DNA from: Nitrososphaeraceae archaeon
GTDB lineage: Archaea > Thermoproteota > Nitrososphaeria > Nitrososphaerales > Nitrososphaeraceae
Assembly (NCBI GenBank): GCA_025922735.1
Contig: JAICHI010000077.1
Coordinates: 1-5,850, forward strand
Length of the DNA stretch: 5,850 bases
Reading direction: 5' to 3'
Positions 5,241-5,850 of the stretch are shown one piece after another. The notes beneath the pieces were generated by a model. It searched no databases. It was not told where the DNA came from and saw only the letters and a list, made by a program, of their open reading frames with translations. Numbering within the stretch: the first letter of the stretch is position 1; every line of letters starts with the position of its first letter. Position numbers and translations under genes: made by a program.

Positions 5241-5254
5241 CCGAAAATAAGCAT

Positions 5255-5850
5255 ATGAGCATAACCTTGGCAGACAGGTTCGAGCAGGAAATAGAGACAA
5301 GAGGACATCTTATCGATTCAATGATACTGACAAGAATATTTGATGGCATCATGGATCTTCGGGGCGACTTTCAGGTGCTCGAGTTCACCGTAGGCAAGAG
5401 AAAGAGCGATCCAAGTTACGCCCGGTTACTTATAAAAGGAAAAAGTAAGGAACACCTTGAAAGCATACTTGAACAGGTATACAGAGAAGGCGCTCAACCT
5501 GTGTCAGTGCAGGAGGTGAAGCTTGAGCCTGCTCCAAATGACATGGTGATGCCTGACGACTTTTACAGCACCACAAACAACACAACACAGGTTTACTATG
5601 GCAGCCAATGGATAGACGTCCGTAACATGATGATGGACAAGTGCATTGCGGTGGACATCCAGCGCAAGAAGGCCGAGTGTAAGATGGTGCGCGACATTGT
5701 CAAAGGTGACATGATAGTTGTAGGTGAGCAGGGGGTCAAGATAATCCCACAGGAACGCCCCCGCGAAGGCATTGACATTTTCCAGTTCATGAGCAGCGCA
5801 AGTTCTAGCGAGCGCCCCACACAGCACATTGCCCGAAAAGTTGCAAGCGA
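5255..5850 (+). CDS. LOR/SDH-family protein (archaeal ornithine cyclodeaminase type), N-terminal part
   Basis: The gene enters here and runs off the window with 198 residues visible. The segment RFEQEIETRGHLIDSMIL (8-25) and the later PDDFYSTTNNTTQVYY, MDKCIAVD and GDMIVVGEQGVKIIP stretches match the N-terminal conserved region of the LOR/SDH bifunctional enzyme family (the TIGR00300 type). An archaeal member has been reported as an ornithine cyclodeaminase, converting ornithine to proline and ammonia, and related domains occur in cyanobacterial arginine-degrading enzymes. The nucleotide-binding, catalytic C-terminal half lies beyond 5850, so activity cannot be judged here. ATG 5255 is chosen because the conserved ExxxRGHLIDS follows at the normal distance. 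Next-best is TTG 5267, which fits the nearest TATA box better. No neighbour suggests an operon. Confidence 0.85.
   Translation, partial: MSITLADRFEQEIETRGHLIDSMILTRIFDGIMDLRGDFQVLEFTVGKRKSDPSYARLLIKGKSKEHLESILEQVYREGAQPVSVQEVKLEPAPNDMVMPDDFYSTTNNTTQVYYGSQWIDVRNMMMDKCIAVDIQRKKAECKMVRDIVKGDMIVVGEQGVKIIPQERPREGIDIFQFMSSASSSERPTQHIARKVAS

Larger units (their letters stand above)
4970..5254. other. Non-coding gap before the LOR/SDH gene
   Basis: No convincing gene is here. Two short hairpins are visible: AGGCA/TGCCT at 5043-5056 (loop 4) and ATTGCA/TGCAAT at 5122-5138 (loop 5). The first is followed by an A-rich run. A 26-codon frame (ATG 5105 to TAG 5185) has nothing to recommend it. T-rich patches at 4974-4991 may end the HD transcript, and TATA-like boxes near 5192-5201 and 5233-5240 may serve the next gene. 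Confidence 0.5.

Noticed and set aside
5504..5829. Two minus-strand frames opposite the LOR/SDH gene
   Set aside because: Antisense to a segment with clear family motifs; His/Leu/Val- and Met/Ser-rich products are typical shadows.

Overview
The window reads as chromosomal DNA of an archaeon, most likely a Nitrososphaera-like thaumarchaeon (ammonia-oxidising lineage). This is inferred from the combination of genes: a YcaO-TfuA pair, a stand-alone receiver protein with an unusual loop, a one-finger C2H2 microprotein next to an HD phosphohydrolase, an archaeal LOR/SDH-type protein, moderate GC, GTG starts, and A/T boxes placed about 27-30 bases before start codons, as in leaderless archaeal transcripts. 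No mobile element, CRISPR array, tRNA or rRNA was seen. The taxon call rests on recognition, not on a search.

Layout. Bases 18-383 encode a small zinc-ribbon-like protein of unknown function whose true start may lie outside the window. A 264-base non-coding stretch follows, with a TATA-like box, a perfect 6-bp hairpin and two copies of an 8-base palindrome. Bases 648-2641 hold ycaO and tfuA, overlapping by 16 bases and surely co-translated. This is the enzyme pair that in methanogens makes thioglycine in methyl-coenzyme M reductase. A receiver-only response regulator (2625-2993, minus strand) converges on tfuA and overlaps its end by 17 bases. Its start faces, across about 100 bases holding both promoters, a PduO-type cobalamin adenosyltransferase (3096-3656).

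Bases 3735-3914 hold a 59-residue single-pass membrane protein. A tight three-gene unit follows: a 44-residue C2H2 zinc finger (3951-4085), an HD-domain nucleotidase-like phosphohydrolase (4079-4642, overlapping by 7 bases) and a 107-residue protein of unknown function (4646-4969). After a 285-base gap with two small hairpins, a LOR/SDH-family (archaeal ornithine cyclodeaminase type) gene begins at 5255 and runs off the window.

How they work together. The YcaO-TfuA pair is a self-contained modification module. The C2H2/HD/unknown trio looks like a second module. The adenosyltransferase supplies adenosylcobalamin and the last gene belongs to amino-acid (ornithine/proline) metabolism; nothing ties these two to the modules. 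The most interesting point is the YcaO-TfuA pair in an organism type that is not expected to carry its only well-proven archaeal substrate.
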